Source of the DNA: Methylocystis sp. SC2
GTDB taxonomy: Bacteria > Pseudomonadota > Alphaproteobacteria > Rhizobiales > Beijerinckiaceae
Direction of reading: 5' to 3'
DNA length: 64,000 nt
NCBI RefSeq assembly: GCF_000304315.1
Contig: NC_018485.1
Span: forward strand, 342,501-406,500
Shown here: one piece after another, positions 1 through 9,117 of the stretch
Position numbering within the stretch: the first letter of the stretch is position 1
Layout: each line of letters starts with the position of its first letter
Translations under genes and position numbers: made by a program
The notes under the pieces: generated by a model
Seen by the model: the letters and a program-made list of their open reading frames with translations, nothing else
Told to the model about the DNA's origin: nothing
Databases searched by the model: none

Positions 1-777
1 GTCAATCTCGCGGTCAATGCGCGCGACGCCATGCCGAATGGGGGCAAGCTGACGATCGAGACGGCCAACTGCTTTCTCGATGACGCCTACGCCACCGAAA
101 ACATGGAAGTGACCCCCGGCCAATATGTGATGATCGCCGTGACCGACACCGGTCAAGGCATGCCGCCCGAAGTCTTGTCGCAGGCGTTCGATCCGTTCTT
201 CACCACCAAGCCCACAGGCAAGGGCACGGGACTCGGCCTCTCGCAGGTGCATGGATTCGTCAAACAATCTGGCGGCCACGTCAAAATCTATTCCGAACCC
301 GAGCGCGGAACCTGCATCAAGCTCTATCTGCCGCGCTTCAATCACGTCGAAGCGCCCGCCGAAGCGCCCCTCCCGCGTTCTCGACCTCTCGAACTTCCGC
401 TTGGAAGGCCCGAAGAACTTGTGCTCATCGTCGAAGATGACGACACGGCGCGCCGGGTGACCGCGCAGGGCGTGCGAGAATTGGGCTATTCGGTTGTCGA
501 GGCCGAGAACGGACGCGAGGCGATCGACATAATTCGCCGACGCGCCGACATCGCGCTGATGGTTACGGATGTGGTCATGCCCGATATGGACGGCGCCCGA
601 CTCGCGCGCGAAGCGGTGTTTCGCCGACACAGCCTGCGCGTTCTGTTCATCACCGGCTACACGCGCAACGCCATCGTGCACAACGGCGTTCTCGACAAGG
701 ACGTCAAGCTGCTCACCAAACCGTTCACCTTGGAGCAGCTTGCGGTCAAGATGCGGGAGATTCTGGATTCGCGATAG
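1..777 (+). CDS. hybrid sensor histidine kinase, C-terminal part (HATPase + receiver)
   Basis: The reading frame is open from base 1, so the start lies outside the window and only the last 258 residues are present. They begin inside the N box (VNLAVNARDAM), followed by the ATP-lid motifs DTGQGM (about residue 49) and GTGLGL (about 75). After a proline-rich linker there is a receiver domain with its acidic pocket EDDD (about 145), phospho-acceptor Asp in VTDVVMPD (about 190), Thr in ITGYT and Lys in TKPF (about 240). The enzyme would autophosphorylate on an unseen His and pass phosphate to its own receiver. The ATPase region closely resembles that of the kinase at 13.5–15.1 kb (shared FVKQSGGHV stretch), so the two are probably paralogues. 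The input signal cannot be judged. Confidence 0.93.
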   Translation, partial: VNLAVNARDAMPNGGKLTIETANCFLDDAYATENMEVTPGQYVMIAVTDTGQGMPPEVLSQAFDPFFTTKPTGKGTGLGLSQVHGFVKQSGGHVKIYSEPERGTCIKLYLPRFNHVEAPAEAPLPRSRPLELPLGRPEELVLIVEDDDTARRVTAQGVRELGYSVVEAENGREAIDIIRRRADIALMVTDVVMPDMDGARLAREAVFRRHSLRVLFITGYTRNAIVHNGVLDKDVKLLTKPFTLEQLAVKMREILDSR

Positions 778-783
778 TCGGGG

Positions 784-1773
784 TCAGTCTTCGGCTTTGA
801 GCGGACGCATCAGCAGCGCTTCGACGGCGCCGTCGACGCTTAGCCGCGCCGAGAGAATGGCGTCCACGGCCTCGGCGATCGGCAGCTCGACGTCATGCGC
901 GCGCGCCATTTCCACCATGACGCGCGCCGTAAAGGCGCCCTCCGCAAGCTTGCCATGCGTGGCGTCTTCCACAGACTTTCCCTGCCCCAGCGCTTCGCCA
1001 AGCGCAAAGTTGCGCGACTGCGCCGATCCGCAGGTGAGCACGAGATCGCCCAATCCTGAAAGACCCATCAATGTCTCTTGACGCGCGCCCAGGACGCGCC
1101 CGAGACGCATCAGCTCGGCAAATCCGCGTGCGATGAGCGCCGCCTGCGCGCTCGCGCCGAGTCCGCGGCCGTGGCTCATTCCTGCGGCGATGGCGAGAAC
1201 GTTTTTCGCGGCGCCGCCGATCTCGGCGCCGCGGACGTCTGTCGAGCGATAAAGCCGAAACGTCTTCGTCGAAAGCTCTTCGCTCAAGCGTCGGGCCAGC
1301 GTTTCTTCATGCGCCGCGAGAGTCACCGCCGTCGGCAATCCTCTGCATACGTCCGCCGCGAAGCTTGGTCCCGAGAGCACGGCGACGTCGGCCTGGGGCA
1401 GTTCTTCCTTCGCGACTTCGCTCAGGAACTTGCGCCGGTCGCGTTCGATCCCCTTGGCGCAAATCACAAAGGCGGCGCGCGCGCGCAGATGCGGCCGCGC
1501 GGCGCGCGCGGTCATGCGGATCGCTTGTGCGGGCGTGACGGCGAGCACGATGTCCGCCTCACGTAAGACGGAAATGTCGCTCGTCGGGGCGACGGCGGCG
1601 GCAAGCGGCAGACCCGGCAAGCGGCGCGCGTTCTCGCGGTCGCGCGCCAGGGCTTCGGCGGCCTGAGGATCATGCGCCCACAGGGGCACGCGGGCGCGGC
1701 CTTGCGCGGCGACATTGGCGAGGGCGACGCCCCAGGCGCCGGCGCCGAGAACGGCGACAGTCGCGCGCGTCAT
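784..1773 (-). CDS. gpsA: glycerol-3-phosphate dehydrogenase [NAD(P)+]
   Basis: This 329-residue cytoplasmic enzyme reduces dihydroxyacetone phosphate to sn-glycerol 3-phosphate, the backbone for phospholipid synthesis. The N-terminal Rossmann motif GAGAWG (about residues 10–15), the LSGPSFA motif and the catalytic Lys in GGAAKNVLAIAAG (about residue 190) are typical, as is the length. A longer frame extends 12 codons upstream. The ATG at 1773 is preferred because it overlaps the TGA stop of the preceding phospholipase-D-like gene as ATGA, a usual sign of translational coupling. It is the last gene of the tsaD–PLD–gpsA unit, and tsaD–gpsA neighbourhood is common in alphaproteobacteria. Confidence 0.95.
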   Translation of the reverse strand: MTRATVAVLGAGAWGVALANVAAQGRARVPLWAHDPQAAEALARDRENARRLPGLPLAAAVAPTSDISVLREADIVLAVTPAQAIRMTARAARPHLRARAAFVICAKGIERDRRKFLSEVAKEELPQADVAVLSGPSFAADVCRGLPTAVTLAAHEETLARRLSEELSTKTFRLYRSTDVRGAEIGGAAKNVLAIAAGMSHGRGLGASAQAALIARGFAELMRLGRVLGARQETLMGLSGLGDLVLTCGSAQSRNFALGEALGQGKSVEDATHGKLAEGAFTARVMVEMARAHDVELPIAEAVDAILSARLSVDGAVEALLMRPLKAED

Positions 1774-2321
1774 CGCATGCCGATCCTCTGATTGTCCGGA
1801 CGCGACCACAGCCTTTCAAAAGTTTGATGAAACCGCGCCGCGGCCTCTGGGCTTTCGATCACGATCAAATCATTGTCCTGATAGACTTCGCCGGAGACGC
1901 TGAAATTCGCGGAGCCGCTGCGCAGGACGCGACCGTCCACCTGATATGATTTCAAATGCATCAGATCGCGCGAGCGGCCTTTGCGGCGCACTTCGACGTT
2001 CGGAGCGTCGGCGATTTCCTCGATCGCGGACGCGCCGCGCCGCATTTCCTCGCCGTCGAGATAGATCCGCACCTTGACGCCACGCATGGCCGCGCGGCCG
2101 AGCGCCGTCGTCAGAGAGCGGTCGGTCAGAACATAGGCCGCCATGTCGATCGAGCGGCGCGCCTCATTGATCAGCCGCCCGTCGACCGCGCCGAAACCGT
2201 CGCCGGGCCCGTAGAATACATGCACGCCCGCGAAGGTCGGCTCTTCCGCGAGCAGCCCGGCCGGTTGCGGCGTTGGCGCGAGCGTCATGGCCGCAAGCGC
2301 CGCTGAAAAAAGGAGCCGCAT
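1770..2321 (-). CDS. secreted phospholipase D-like (single HKD) protein
   Basis: The 183-residue product has one phospholipase D/nuclease HKD motif, H122-x-K124-x4-D129, followed by the usual GSANFS. It also has the SIDMAAYVLTD strand typical of small single-HKD proteins of the Nuc/PLD type, which work as homodimers on phosphodiester bonds. The first roughly 25 residues (MRLLFSAALAAMTLAP…) look like a signal peptide, so a periplasmic or exported location is inferred. An in-frame extension of 66 codons overlaps tsaD and reads as a shadow, so ATG at 2321 was chosen. It sits 11 bases after tsaD and overlaps gpsA by four bases. The substrate (nucleic acid or phospholipid) cannot be told from sequence. 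Confidence 0.85.
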   Translation of the reverse strand: MRLLFSAALAAMTLAPTPQPAGLLAEEPTFAGVHVFYGPGDGFGAVDGRLINEARRSIDMAAYVLTDRSLTTALGRAAMRGVKVRIYLDGEEMRRGASAIEEIADAPNVEVRRKGRSRDLMHLKSYQVDGRVLRSGSANFSVSGEVYQDNDLIVIESPEAAARFHQTFERLWSRPDNQRIGMR

Positions 2322-2332
2322 CAAACCGCGCC

Positions 2333-3397
2333 TCAAGCCTTGCCGTGGTGCGATCGGCTCGGCGCGGCGTCGAGCGGCCATCGCGGCCGCGGCGCAAAGT
2401 CGAGGTCGTCGGTCAATCCGCGTTTTAAGCGCTCGAGACCGGTCCAGGCGATGATCGCGCCATTGTCGGAGCACAGCGCCGCCGGCGGCGAAATGAACCG
2501 CAGCCCGCTTTCGGCGCAAAGCCGCATGAGGGCGCGGCGAATGGCGCCGTTGGCCGCGACCCCGCCGCCGATCACAAGTCCTTGCGGCGCTCGACCCTCG
2601 CCCGCCGTAAAGAGCCGCACGCCGGAGCGCACCCGATCCACGATCACGTCGACGATCGCAGCCTGGAAAGAGGCGGCAAGATCCCGGACGTCCCCTTCGC
2701 TCAGAGTCTGCAATCTGAGGATTTCCTGCCGCACCGCGGTCTTGAGCCCAGAGAGGGAAAAGTCGGCCCCTTCGCGGCCCAGCATCGGCCGCGGAAAGTC
2801 GAATCGTCGCGCGTCGCCTTCAAGCGCGAGCTTCTCGATTTGCGGCCCCCCCGGATAGGGCAGCTCCAGCATTTTGGCGACCTTGTCGAAGGCCTCGCCG
2901 GCGGCGTCGTCGACGGTGGATCCGAGCCGGCGGTAGTCGCCGACGGCCTTCACCGCGACGATCTGGGTGTGCCCGCCGGAGATGAGGAGCGCCAAGAAGG
3001 GAAAGTCCAGGCGGTCCGTGAGCCGTGCGGTCAGCGCGTGGGCTTCCAGATGATTGACGGCGATGAATGGTTTGCCCAGGGCGAGCGCCATGGCCTTGCC
3101 GGCCGTAAGCCCGACGAGAACGCCGCCGATCAGTCCCGGACCAGCCGCTGCGGCGACCGCATCGAGCTCCTTGGCGTCGATCTTCGCCCGCTCCAGCGCG
3201 CGCCTGATCAGCCGGTCGAGCACATCAATATGCGCCCGCGCGGCGATTTCCGGAACGACGCCGCCATAGGCGGCGTGGCGGGCGATTTGGCTCAACACCT
3301 CATTGGAAAGGATCTCTCCGCCTTCGCCGCCCAGCCGCTCGGACACGACCGCGACCGCGGTTTCATCGCACGTGGTTTCAATGCCCAAAACGCGCAT
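2333..3397 (-). CDS. tsaD: tRNA N6-threonylcarbamoyladenosine transferase
   Basis: TsaD transfers the threonylcarbamoyl group from TC-AMP to A37 of ANN-decoding tRNAs, acting with TsaB and TsaE in the cytoplasm. The 354-residue product starts [13 protein letters not shown], the signature of the Kae1/TsaD ASKHA fold. It keeps the metal-binding pair H116/H120 (NHLEAH), the LISGGHT motif and the C-terminal SDNGAIIAW motif. It is first in the tsaD–PLD–gpsA unit and is transcribed away from the hemC side. Neither TsaB nor TsaE is nearby. Confidence 0.96.
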   Translation of the reverse strand: MRVLGIETTCDETAVAVVSERLGGEGGEILSNEVLSQIARHAAYGGVVPEIAARAHIDVLDRLIRRALERAKIDAKELDAVAAAAGPGLIGGVLVGLTAGKAMALALGKPFIAVNHLEAHALTARLTDRLDFPFLALLISGGHTQIVAVKAVGDYRRLGSTVDDAAGEAFDKVAKMLELPYPGGPQIEKLALEGDARRFDFPRPMLGREGADFSLSGLKTAVRQEILRLQTLSEGDVRDLAASFQAAIVDVIVDRVRSGVRLFTAGEGRAPQGLVIGGGVAANGAIRRALMRLCAESGLRFISPPAALCSDNGAIIAWTGLERLKRGLTDDLDFAPRPRWPLDAAPSRSHHGKA

Positions 3398-3756
3398 GCG
3401 AACTCCCTGCGCAGAAAAAGCCGCGCCGTTGAACTCTCAGCGGCGGAACGGAGCTTATACCGCCGTATGGCGGGCAGGTGAAAAAATGTGGTCGTTAAAG
3501 GGTTTACATCAATAATTCTTAGCTGTTGGGAAATAACAACGTATACTAATGCAGCGCTAAAGATAGCTCCATTAAATTTCTAAGAATTCGTTGGCGTCCC
3601 TCTTGACACGATCTCGATAGATACAAGTTGGGTCAGCAGATCGTTGCTCCTCCAACGACGCACATATCTTGAGCTGAGTAGAATTATGGCTAAGGCGAAG
3701 AGGTAATTAGCGTCCCGGTTGAGGTTGCTCTCGGTCTAAACTGTATGGAGGTGAAA
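3398..3756. other. 359-bp intergenic region between tsaD and the Tyr/Gly-rich gene
   Basis: No gene is visible. The stretch is clearly richer in A and T than its surroundings and must hold the promoters of tsaD (leftwards) and the secreted protein gene (rightwards). A TTGACA hexamer at 3603–3608 could be a -35 element, but no good -10 follows at 17 bases. A TATACT at 3542–3547 lacks a well-placed partner. No promoter is called. Confidence 0.5.
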
Positions 3757-4185
3757 ATGGCGTCGAACAAAATTAAAGCCTTGGCGTTAACGTCCACGAT
3801 TGCAATGGCCGCCGTGATCGGCTCCACGAGTCTGGCCGAAGCGCGCTACTGCAGGGCTCATTACGGCTGGCATCGGCACTGCGGCGGAACCCACTGGGGC
3901 TATGCGCGTCCGGTGCGCACCTATTGGGGTTACGCGGCGCGGCCCACCTATTGGGGCTACTCGTATCGTCCGATGCGCTACTCCCGCTGCTATCGGCCGG
4001 GCTATTACGGCTACGGAGCCGGCTATTACGGCGCCTCCTGGCCGTCTTATTATGGTTGGGGCGGCTCCCCGGGCTATTACGGGTATGGCGGCGGCGGCCT
4101 GCTTGGCGCAGGACTTGGCGCGGGTCTCGGCCTCGGCGCCGGTCTTGGCGCGGGCATCGGCAGCGGCCTGTTTGGCTGGTGGTGA
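3757..4185 (+). CDS. secreted Tyr/Gly/Trp-rich protein of unknown function
   Basis: The 142-residue product has a clear signal peptide ending near LAEA, then a mature part built from short tyrosine, glycine, tryptophan and arginine repeats (YWGY, GYYGYG). It ends in a glycine/alanine/leucine tail of GLGAG units. Start ATG 3757 is chosen because a Shine-Dalgarno TGGAGG lies five bases before it; an in-frame ATG at 3745 contains that very site. Such low-complexity secreted proteins are frequent in Rhizobiales but have no assigned role; an envelope or surface location is inferred. It stands alone between AT-rich upstream DNA and a strong terminator. Confidence 0.8.
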   Translation: MASNKIKALALTSTIAMAAVIGSTSLAEARYCRAHYGWHRHCGGTHWGYARPVRTYWGYAARPTYWGYSYRPMRYSRCYRPGYYGYGAGYYGASWPSYYGWGGSPGYYGYGGGGLLGAGLGAGLGLGAGLGAGIGSGLFGWW

Positions 4186-4235
4186 TCGGTTAGCATGCCG
4201 CGAGCAGCGTAGAGTACGCTCGCGGAGCTAAAAAG

Positions 4236-4269
4236 GAACGTCCGCTCCGACGAGCGGACGTTCGCTTTT
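4236..4269 (+). terminator. Rho-independent terminator after the Tyr/Gly-rich gene
   Basis: A perfect 12-bp stem (4236–4247 with 4252–4263) closes a CGAC loop and is followed by GCTTTT. It insulates the hem genes from the upstream gene. Confidence 0.85.
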
Positions 4270-4351
4270 CGAGGAACGCCGGCGCCACGCCGCTTCCGCT
4301 TGCCCTTCACGCGCGCCCGCCTATAGTCGCGCGGATAACGGCCGGCGGATC

Positions 4352-5281
4352 ATGACATCTCCCCCTTCCCTTCGCATTGGAACGCGCGGCAGTCCGCTCG
4401 CCCTCGCCCAGACCCATATGGTTCGGGCGGCGTTGATGCGCGCGCATGGCGGAAGCGAAGCGGACTTCCCGATCGAGATCATCCGCACGACGGGCGACCA
4501 GATCCAGGATCGGCCTCTCTCTGAATCAGGGGGCAAGGGGCTTTTCACCAAAGAACTCGATTCAGCGCTCATCGCCGGCGCAATCGATCTCGCCGTGCAT
4601 TCCTCGAAGGATCTGCCGACGCATTTGCCAAGCGAGATCGTCATCGCCGGCTATCTGCCGCGAGAGGATGCGCGCGACGCCTGGATTTCGCGCGGCGGGC
4701 TCGCGCTCGATGCGCTTCCCGCCGGCGCCGTGGTCGGAACCGCCTCGCTGCGCCGCGCCGCGCAGGTGAAGCGCCGGCGACCCGACCTCGAGACGACGCT
4801 GCTTCGCGGCAATGTCGAAACTCGTCTGAAGAAGGTTGAGAACGGCGAGATCGACGCGACTCTCCTCGCGCTCGCGGGATTGAAGCGGCTGGGTCTCGCC
4901 GATCGCGCCACGGCGCTGCTTTCCTTGGAAGAGTTTCCGCCCGCTTGCGGACAGGGCGCAATTGGCCTCACGCGGCGGGCCGGCGACGACGCCACGCGCG
5001 ATCTGCTCGCGCCGCTCTTTGACGAAGCGACCAGCTTCGCGCTCGCCGCCGAACGCGCCTTCCTTGCGGCGCTCGATGGGTCCTGCCGCACGCCGATCGC
5101 CGGCCATGCGCAGGTTCACGGCGCGGAGCTGTCCTTCGTCGGCGAAGTGCTTCGAGCCGACGGCGCGGAAGCTTATGTCGTGCGCCGCCACGGCCGCGCG
5201 ATCGACGCCGCGCTGATCGGCGCGGACGCCGGCAAGGAAATCCTGCTGCGCCTGCCGCATGGCGTCGCGGGGCTTATGTGA
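4352..5281 (+). CDS. hemC: porphobilinogen deaminase (hydroxymethylbilane synthase)
   Basis: HemC joins four porphobilinogen units into hydroxymethylbilane in tetrapyrrole synthesis, in the cytoplasm. The 309-residue product opens with RIGTRGSPLALAQ and has HSSKDLPT with the catalytic Asp at about 87. It has the arginine cluster TASLRRAAQ and the dipyrromethane cofactor Cys at 245 (GSCRTPIAGHA). Length is normal. Its TGA overlaps the GTG of hemD as GTGA, so the two are coupled. The hemC/tsaD divergent arrangement is usual in Rhizobiales, although here a secreted-protein gene lies between them. Confidence 0.96.
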   Translation: MTSPPSLRIGTRGSPLALAQTHMVRAALMRAHGGSEADFPIEIIRTTGDQIQDRPLSESGGKGLFTKELDSALIAGAIDLAVHSSKDLPTHLPSEIVIAGYLPREDARDAWISRGGLALDALPAGAVVGTASLRRAAQVKRRRPDLETTLLRGNVETRLKKVENGEIDATLLALAGLKRLGLADRATALLSLEEFPPACGQGAIGLTRRAGDDATRDLLAPLFDEATSFALAAERAFLAALDGSCRTPIAGHAQVHGAELSFVGEVLRADGAEAYVVRRHGRAIDAALIGADAGKEILLRLPHGVAGLM

Positions 5282-5994
5282 ATCTTGTCCTGGTGCTGCG
5301 CGCGGCAGAAGACGCCGCGCGCACCGCGGGGAAGCTGCGGGCTCTTGGTTACGCCGCCGTGCTGTCCCCCGTGCTGGAATTCGCCGCCACACACGCGATC
5401 ATTCCCTGCGACGATTACGACGGCGTCATCGTCACGAGCGCGAAAGGCGTCGAATTCGCCGGCGATGCGCGCCAGCTCAGAGCGGCGCCGCTGCACGCCG
5501 TCGGCGAGAAAACCGCCGAAGCGGCGCGCGCGCGCGGCTTCCAACCGGATATTGTCGCCGGGAACGCCGAGGCGATGCTTCCGCGTCTTCTCGAGCGCTA
5601 TCAGCGTCCGGCGGTTTTCCTTTATCTGGCCGGGCGCGACCGACAGCCCGTTCTAGAGGCGGGTCTGCGAGGCGCAGGCCACGACGTCCATACGGTGGAG
5701 GTCTATGACGCGCGGGCGGCTCAATCGCTGACCGCCGAGGCCTTAGCCGCCATCGCCGCGCGGCGCCTCATCGCCGCCCTGCACTATTCCCGGCGCAGCG
5801 CGGAAATCTTCCTGCGGCTCGCGCAGGCCGCCGGCGTCGCCGAGGCGTTGCGCGACATGACGCATGTCGCGCTGTCGGAACATGTCGCGGCGCCGCTTCG
5901 AAAACTCGGCTTGGAGACGCGCGTCGCGGCGAAGCCGGACGAAGAACATCTGCTGGCGCTTCTCTCGACTCAGCTGCGCAGGAAGACGCCTTGA
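5278..5994 (+). CDS. hemD: uroporphyrinogen-III synthase
   Basis: HemD inverts ring D and cyclises hydroxymethylbilane to uroporphyrinogen III, the branch point for heme and siroheme. The 238-residue product has the two-lobed HemD pattern: VIVTSAKGVEFA in the first lobe, VGEKTAEAARARGF between lobes, and ALHYSRRSAEIFLRL then VALSEHVAAPL in the second. HemD is poorly conserved, so the call leans also on position: the GTG start overlaps the hemC stop by four bases. Its 3' end overlaps the convergent serine hydrolase gene by 25 bases. Confidence 0.9.
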   Translation: MNLVLVLRAAEDAARTAGKLRALGYAAVLSPVLEFAATHAIIPCDDYDGVIVTSAKGVEFAGDARQLRAAPLHAVGEKTAEAARARGFQPDIVAGNAEAMLPRLLERYQRPAVFLYLAGRDRQPVLEAGLRGAGHDVHTVEVYDARAAQSLTAEALAAIAARRLIAALHYSRRSAEIFLRLAQAAGVAEALRDMTHVALSEHVAAPLRKLGLETRVAAKPDEEHLLALLSTQLRRKTP

Positions 5995-7520
5995 CCATTC
6001 GCGTTGAAATAGTCGATGACGACGCCGCTCGCCTTCTCGCCGCCGCTTCGAGAAAACCTCACCGGACTGACCCCGCTGGCGTTTTCTCCTGGCGGCTGAA
6101 AGGTGAAAACGTCGCCTGAATAGTGACGCAGCGGATAGGGCGTGGGCCTCGGGCCCAGCGTCAGCGAAAGCCCGTCGGCCGTTTCGACGACCCCGATGGG
6201 TCCGTAAAGCTCATTACGGTAGGCGCCGACATATGTCGCGCGCGGCGCGCGCGCCGGCGCGCTGGCGAGCGGTTTTGCGTAATCGGCGTCCCGACCATAT
6301 GTGGGGACCGCCATCTGCGCAAAAGCCTCGCCAAAGAGCGCGAGCCAGTCCCGTTCGATCTTCCCCGTCAGGACGATGTCGAGAAAGCTGCGGCAGATGG
6401 TTTCCGGCGCGCCGACCGGCGCGGAATTGCTGAGCACGACAACGCCGAACCGCTCCGCCGGCATGACATAGACGCAGGTCGAGGCGCCGAGTGAGAATGC
6501 GCCCGAATGGCTCCAGCGCACCCGCGCCGGACCGCCATAGTCGATGTCCCAACCCAGGCCGTAAAAGGTTGGTCCGCGCATCGGGTCATGGGCGGGTCCC
6601 GTGGCGATCTGCGGGAAATGCGTGTCTGCGAGCGCCTCCGGCTTGACGATCTCGCGGCCGTCGAGCGCGCCGCGGCCGAGTTGCATCCGCACCCAAGTCG
6701 CCATGTCGCGCGCCGACGCCGACGCGCCGCCCGCCGGCGCCTGGGCGTCGGGATTTCGCGGTTCGCCGACCACCCATCTGTCGCCGCGGCGCACATGGCC
6801 GAATGCGCGGTTCCTGCGCGCGGCGAAATCGGCGTGGCGCGAACTGGCGTTCGCCATTCCAAGCGGCCTGTAGAGGCATTCGTCGCAAATATCTTCCCAG
6901 GACTTACCTGCAGCTTTCGCCGCCGCGAAGCCCGCCGCCGAAAACCCCATATTGTTGTATGCGTAATGCGTGCGAAAGCTCGTGTCCGGTTTGATGAAGC
7001 GCAGCCGGCGAATGATTTCGTTGCGGTCGTAGCCGATGTCTTCGACAAGGTCGCCGGCATGGTCGGGTAGTCCGCTTCGATGGCAAAACATGTCGCGCAG
7101 CGTGATCTCGCGCGTGACCCAAGGATCGCTCATCGCGAAATCCGGCAGGCTCCGCACGATCGGATGATCCCACGAAACGACGCCGTCTCCGACGAGGCTT
7201 GCGACAGCCGTCGTCGAGAGCGGTTTGGAAAGCGAGGCGAGCTGGAAAACCGTGTCGGGGTCGACGCGTTCGGGCGCGCCGGCGCGGCGCACGCCGAATC
7301 CTTTCAAATAGAGCACGCGATCGGGCGAGACGACGGCCACCGACATTCCCGGCACGCCCGTCTTTCTCATGACGTCGACGACGAGCCCGTTGAGTTCGTC
7401 CAGATGTTTTTGGTTCGGCTCGCGAAGGGGCGACGGTTTGGAATGGGCCTTGGCGAGCGCTTTGGGAGACAGCAAGCCGAAACCCGACGCAAGCAGCGCG
7501 GATCGTCTCGTGAAAGGCAT
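5970..7520 (-). CDS. serine hydrolase, beta-lactamase class C / esterase family
   Basis: The 516-residue product has the penicillin-binding fold motifs: SxxK as S96-L-S-K99, YxN as Y188-N-N190, and HSG (WSHSGAF) in place of KTG. The N-terminus TRRSALLASGFGLL resembles a twin-arginine or ordinary signal peptide, so export to the periplasm is likely. After the catalytic domain there is a roughly 130-residue beta-rich C-terminal extension. The family includes class C beta-lactamases, esterases and D-aminopeptidases; the substrate cannot be fixed from sequence. An AAGGAC Shine-Dalgarno precedes the ATG. The gene's 3' end overlaps hemD tail to tail. Confidence 0.88.
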   Translation of the reverse strand: MPFTRRSALLASGFGLLSPKALAKAHSKPSPLREPNQKHLDELNGLVVDVMRKTGVPGMSVAVVSPDRVLYLKGFGVRRAGAPERVDPDTVFQLASLSKPLSTTAVASLVGDGVVSWDHPIVRSLPDFAMSDPWVTREITLRDMFCHRSGLPDHAGDLVEDIGYDRNEIIRRLRFIKPDTSFRTHYAYNNMGFSAAGFAAAKAAGKSWEDICDECLYRPLGMANASSRHADFAARRNRAFGHVRRGDRWVVGEPRNPDAQAPAGGASASARDMATWVRMQLGRGALDGREIVKPEALADTHFPQIATGPAHDPMRGPTFYGLGWDIDYGGPARVRWSHSGAFSLGASTCVYVMPAERFGVVVLSNSAPVGAPETICRSFLDIVLTGKIERDWLALFGEAFAQMAVPTYGRDADYAKPLASAPARAPRATYVGAYRNELYGPIGVVETADGLSLTLGPRPTPYPLRHYSGDVFTFQPPGENASGVSPVRFSRSGGEKASGVVIDYFNANGQGVFLRS

Positions 7521-7563
7521 CGTCCTTCTCCGCTCGCGCTTCTTTCAAAACAATAGCGCGAAA

Positions 7564-8973
7564 TCAGTTCTCCGCCAGCGCCCAGCCGATCAGCACCATC
7601 ACCGGACCGACGATGGTCTGTTCCGCCGCTTTACCCGGCAAATCCGCGATCGTGCCCTTGACCACCCGCTCATGCGGCGTGGACGCGCGTTCAATGAGGA
7701 AGGCGGGCGTATCATGCGACATGCCCTCCTGCAGCAAACGACGCGACAATTCCGGCAGCGTGCGGTTGCCCATATAGACGGCCGTCGTGGCGCGTTCGTC
7801 GGCGAGCGCGCCCCAATCGAAGTCCTCGGGAAATTCGCCGTCCTTCGTGTGCGCGGTGATGAATTGCAAACGCCGGGCCGTCTCCCGGCTCGTCAGCGAG
7901 GCGCCGATCGCGGCGCCGCCGGCGCAGGCGGCGGTCACGCCGGGCACAATCTCTATCGAGAAGCCTGCCTCGCGCAGCGCGGCGATTTCCTCATTGGCGC
8001 GCCCGAAGATGAGCGGATCGCCGCCTTTCAGCCGCACGACATTTTTGCCCTCGCGCGCGAGTTCGACAAGCAGAGCGCTGATCTCTTCCTGCCGCACCGA
8101 GGGCGCATAGCCGCGTTTGCCGACGTTGATGCGGGTCGCTTCGCGGCGGGCGAGATCGAGAATGCTCGCGGGAACGAGATCGTCGAAGAGCACGACGTCG
8201 GCGCCGGCGAGCGCACGCATGCCCTTCAGCGTCAGCAGTTCCGGGTCGCCAGGCCCTGCCCCAACCAGCGTGACGCGTCCGCGCGCCGTGGCCTCGGCGC
8301 CGGCGCGCGCCTCTTCGATCAGCGCCGCGCGGTCATCCTCTTGCGGCGCGCGCTCGATGTCGCGGAAGGCGAGCCGCGTGAAGCGGCGCCAGAAATCGCG
8401 CCGCGCCAGAAAGTCGAGTCCGGACGCGCGCACCAGCGGCCGCCAGGCCTGCGCCGCGCGCGCCCACGCCTGAAACGTCGCCGGCACCAGCGTCTCGATT
8501 CGGCCGCGCACCGCCTGGGCGAAAACCGGCGACGCGCCGCCGGTCGAAACGCCGATGACGAGCGGCGAGCGATTGACGATGGCGCCCATGATGAAATCGC
8601 TGAGCGCAGGCCGGTCGGCGAGATTGAGCGGCACGCCGGCCGCGCGCGCCCACTCATGGACCTGACGCGCGAGCGAATCGTCCTCAATCGCGCCGAGCCC
8701 CATGGCGGCGCCGGCGAAATCGTCGGGCTCGACGGCGCGCTCGTGAATGGCGACGTTGCCGCGCGCCGCGCCGATCTCGCGAAGCTTGTCGCTGGGCGCA
8801 GGCGCAAAAACGTCGACCCGCGCGCCGGTCGCGGCCGCCAAATCGACCTTCCAGGCCGCCGCTTCGCCGCCGCCGACGACGAGCACGCGCCGCCCGGCAA
8901 GGGCGTAGAACACCGGCAGGGTCGCCAGCGGCTGCATCAGATCGGCGGATATTTCGTCGGGCTTGCGGGTCAC
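7564..8973 (-). CDS. cysG: siroheme synthase (multifunctional CysG)
   Basis: CysG converts uroporphyrinogen III to siroheme, the cofactor of sulfite and nitrite reductases. The 469-residue product has all three activities. An N-terminal NAD-binding dehydrogenase/ferrochelatase domain carries VVGGGEAAAWK (about 33–42). A dimerisation segment carries SDFIMGAIVNRSPL. A methyltransferase domain runs from about 233 with LVGAGPGDPELLT, VRLKGGDPLIFGR and VVYMGNRTLPE-like motifs. The annotated start is GTG at 8973; an ATG at 8937 (MQPLATLP) is also possible and neither has a strong ribosome site. No sulfite reductase genes lie alongside. Confidence 0.95.
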   Translation of the reverse strand: MTRKPDEISADLMQPLATLPVFYALAGRRVLVVGGGEAAAWKVDLAAATGARVDVFAPAPSDKLREIGAARGNVAIHERAVEPDDFAGAAMGLGAIEDDSLARQVHEWARAAGVPLNLADRPALSDFIMGAIVNRSPLVIGVSTGGASPVFAQAVRGRIETLVPATFQAWARAAQAWRPLVRASGLDFLARRDFWRRFTRLAFRDIERAPQEDDRAALIEEARAGAEATARGRVTLVGAGPGDPELLTLKGMRALAGADVVLFDDLVPASILDLARREATRINVGKRGYAPSVRQEEISALLVELAREGKNVVRLKGGDPLIFGRANEEIAALREAGFSIEIVPGVTAACAGGAAIGASLTSRETARRLQFITAHTKDGEFPEDFDWGALADERATTAVYMGNRTLPELSRRLLQEGMSHDTPAFLIERASTPHERVVKGTIADLPGKAAEQTIVGPVMVLIGWALAEN

Positions 8974-9117
8974 GGCGCCCTAGGTGCAGGACCAGCGGGC
9001 GTGGCGCAAGAGCTTTAACTCGGCGCCGCTCGCCTGTGCGGCTTCGAGAGCGCGCACATTCGCAGGCGCCAAGGCCGTCCATGCGCGCCCATCCGCGGGC
9101 CGGCGAAGTTTCGCCGG

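Noticed and set aside
3603..3631. Sigma-70 promoter upstream of the Tyr/Gly-rich gene
   Set aside because: TTGACA is present but no acceptable -10 hexamer follows at 16–18 bases.
7369..9018. 549-codon plus-strand open frame over cysG
   Set aside because: It is antisense to a clear siroheme synthase with intact motifs and its own translation has no recognisable domain.
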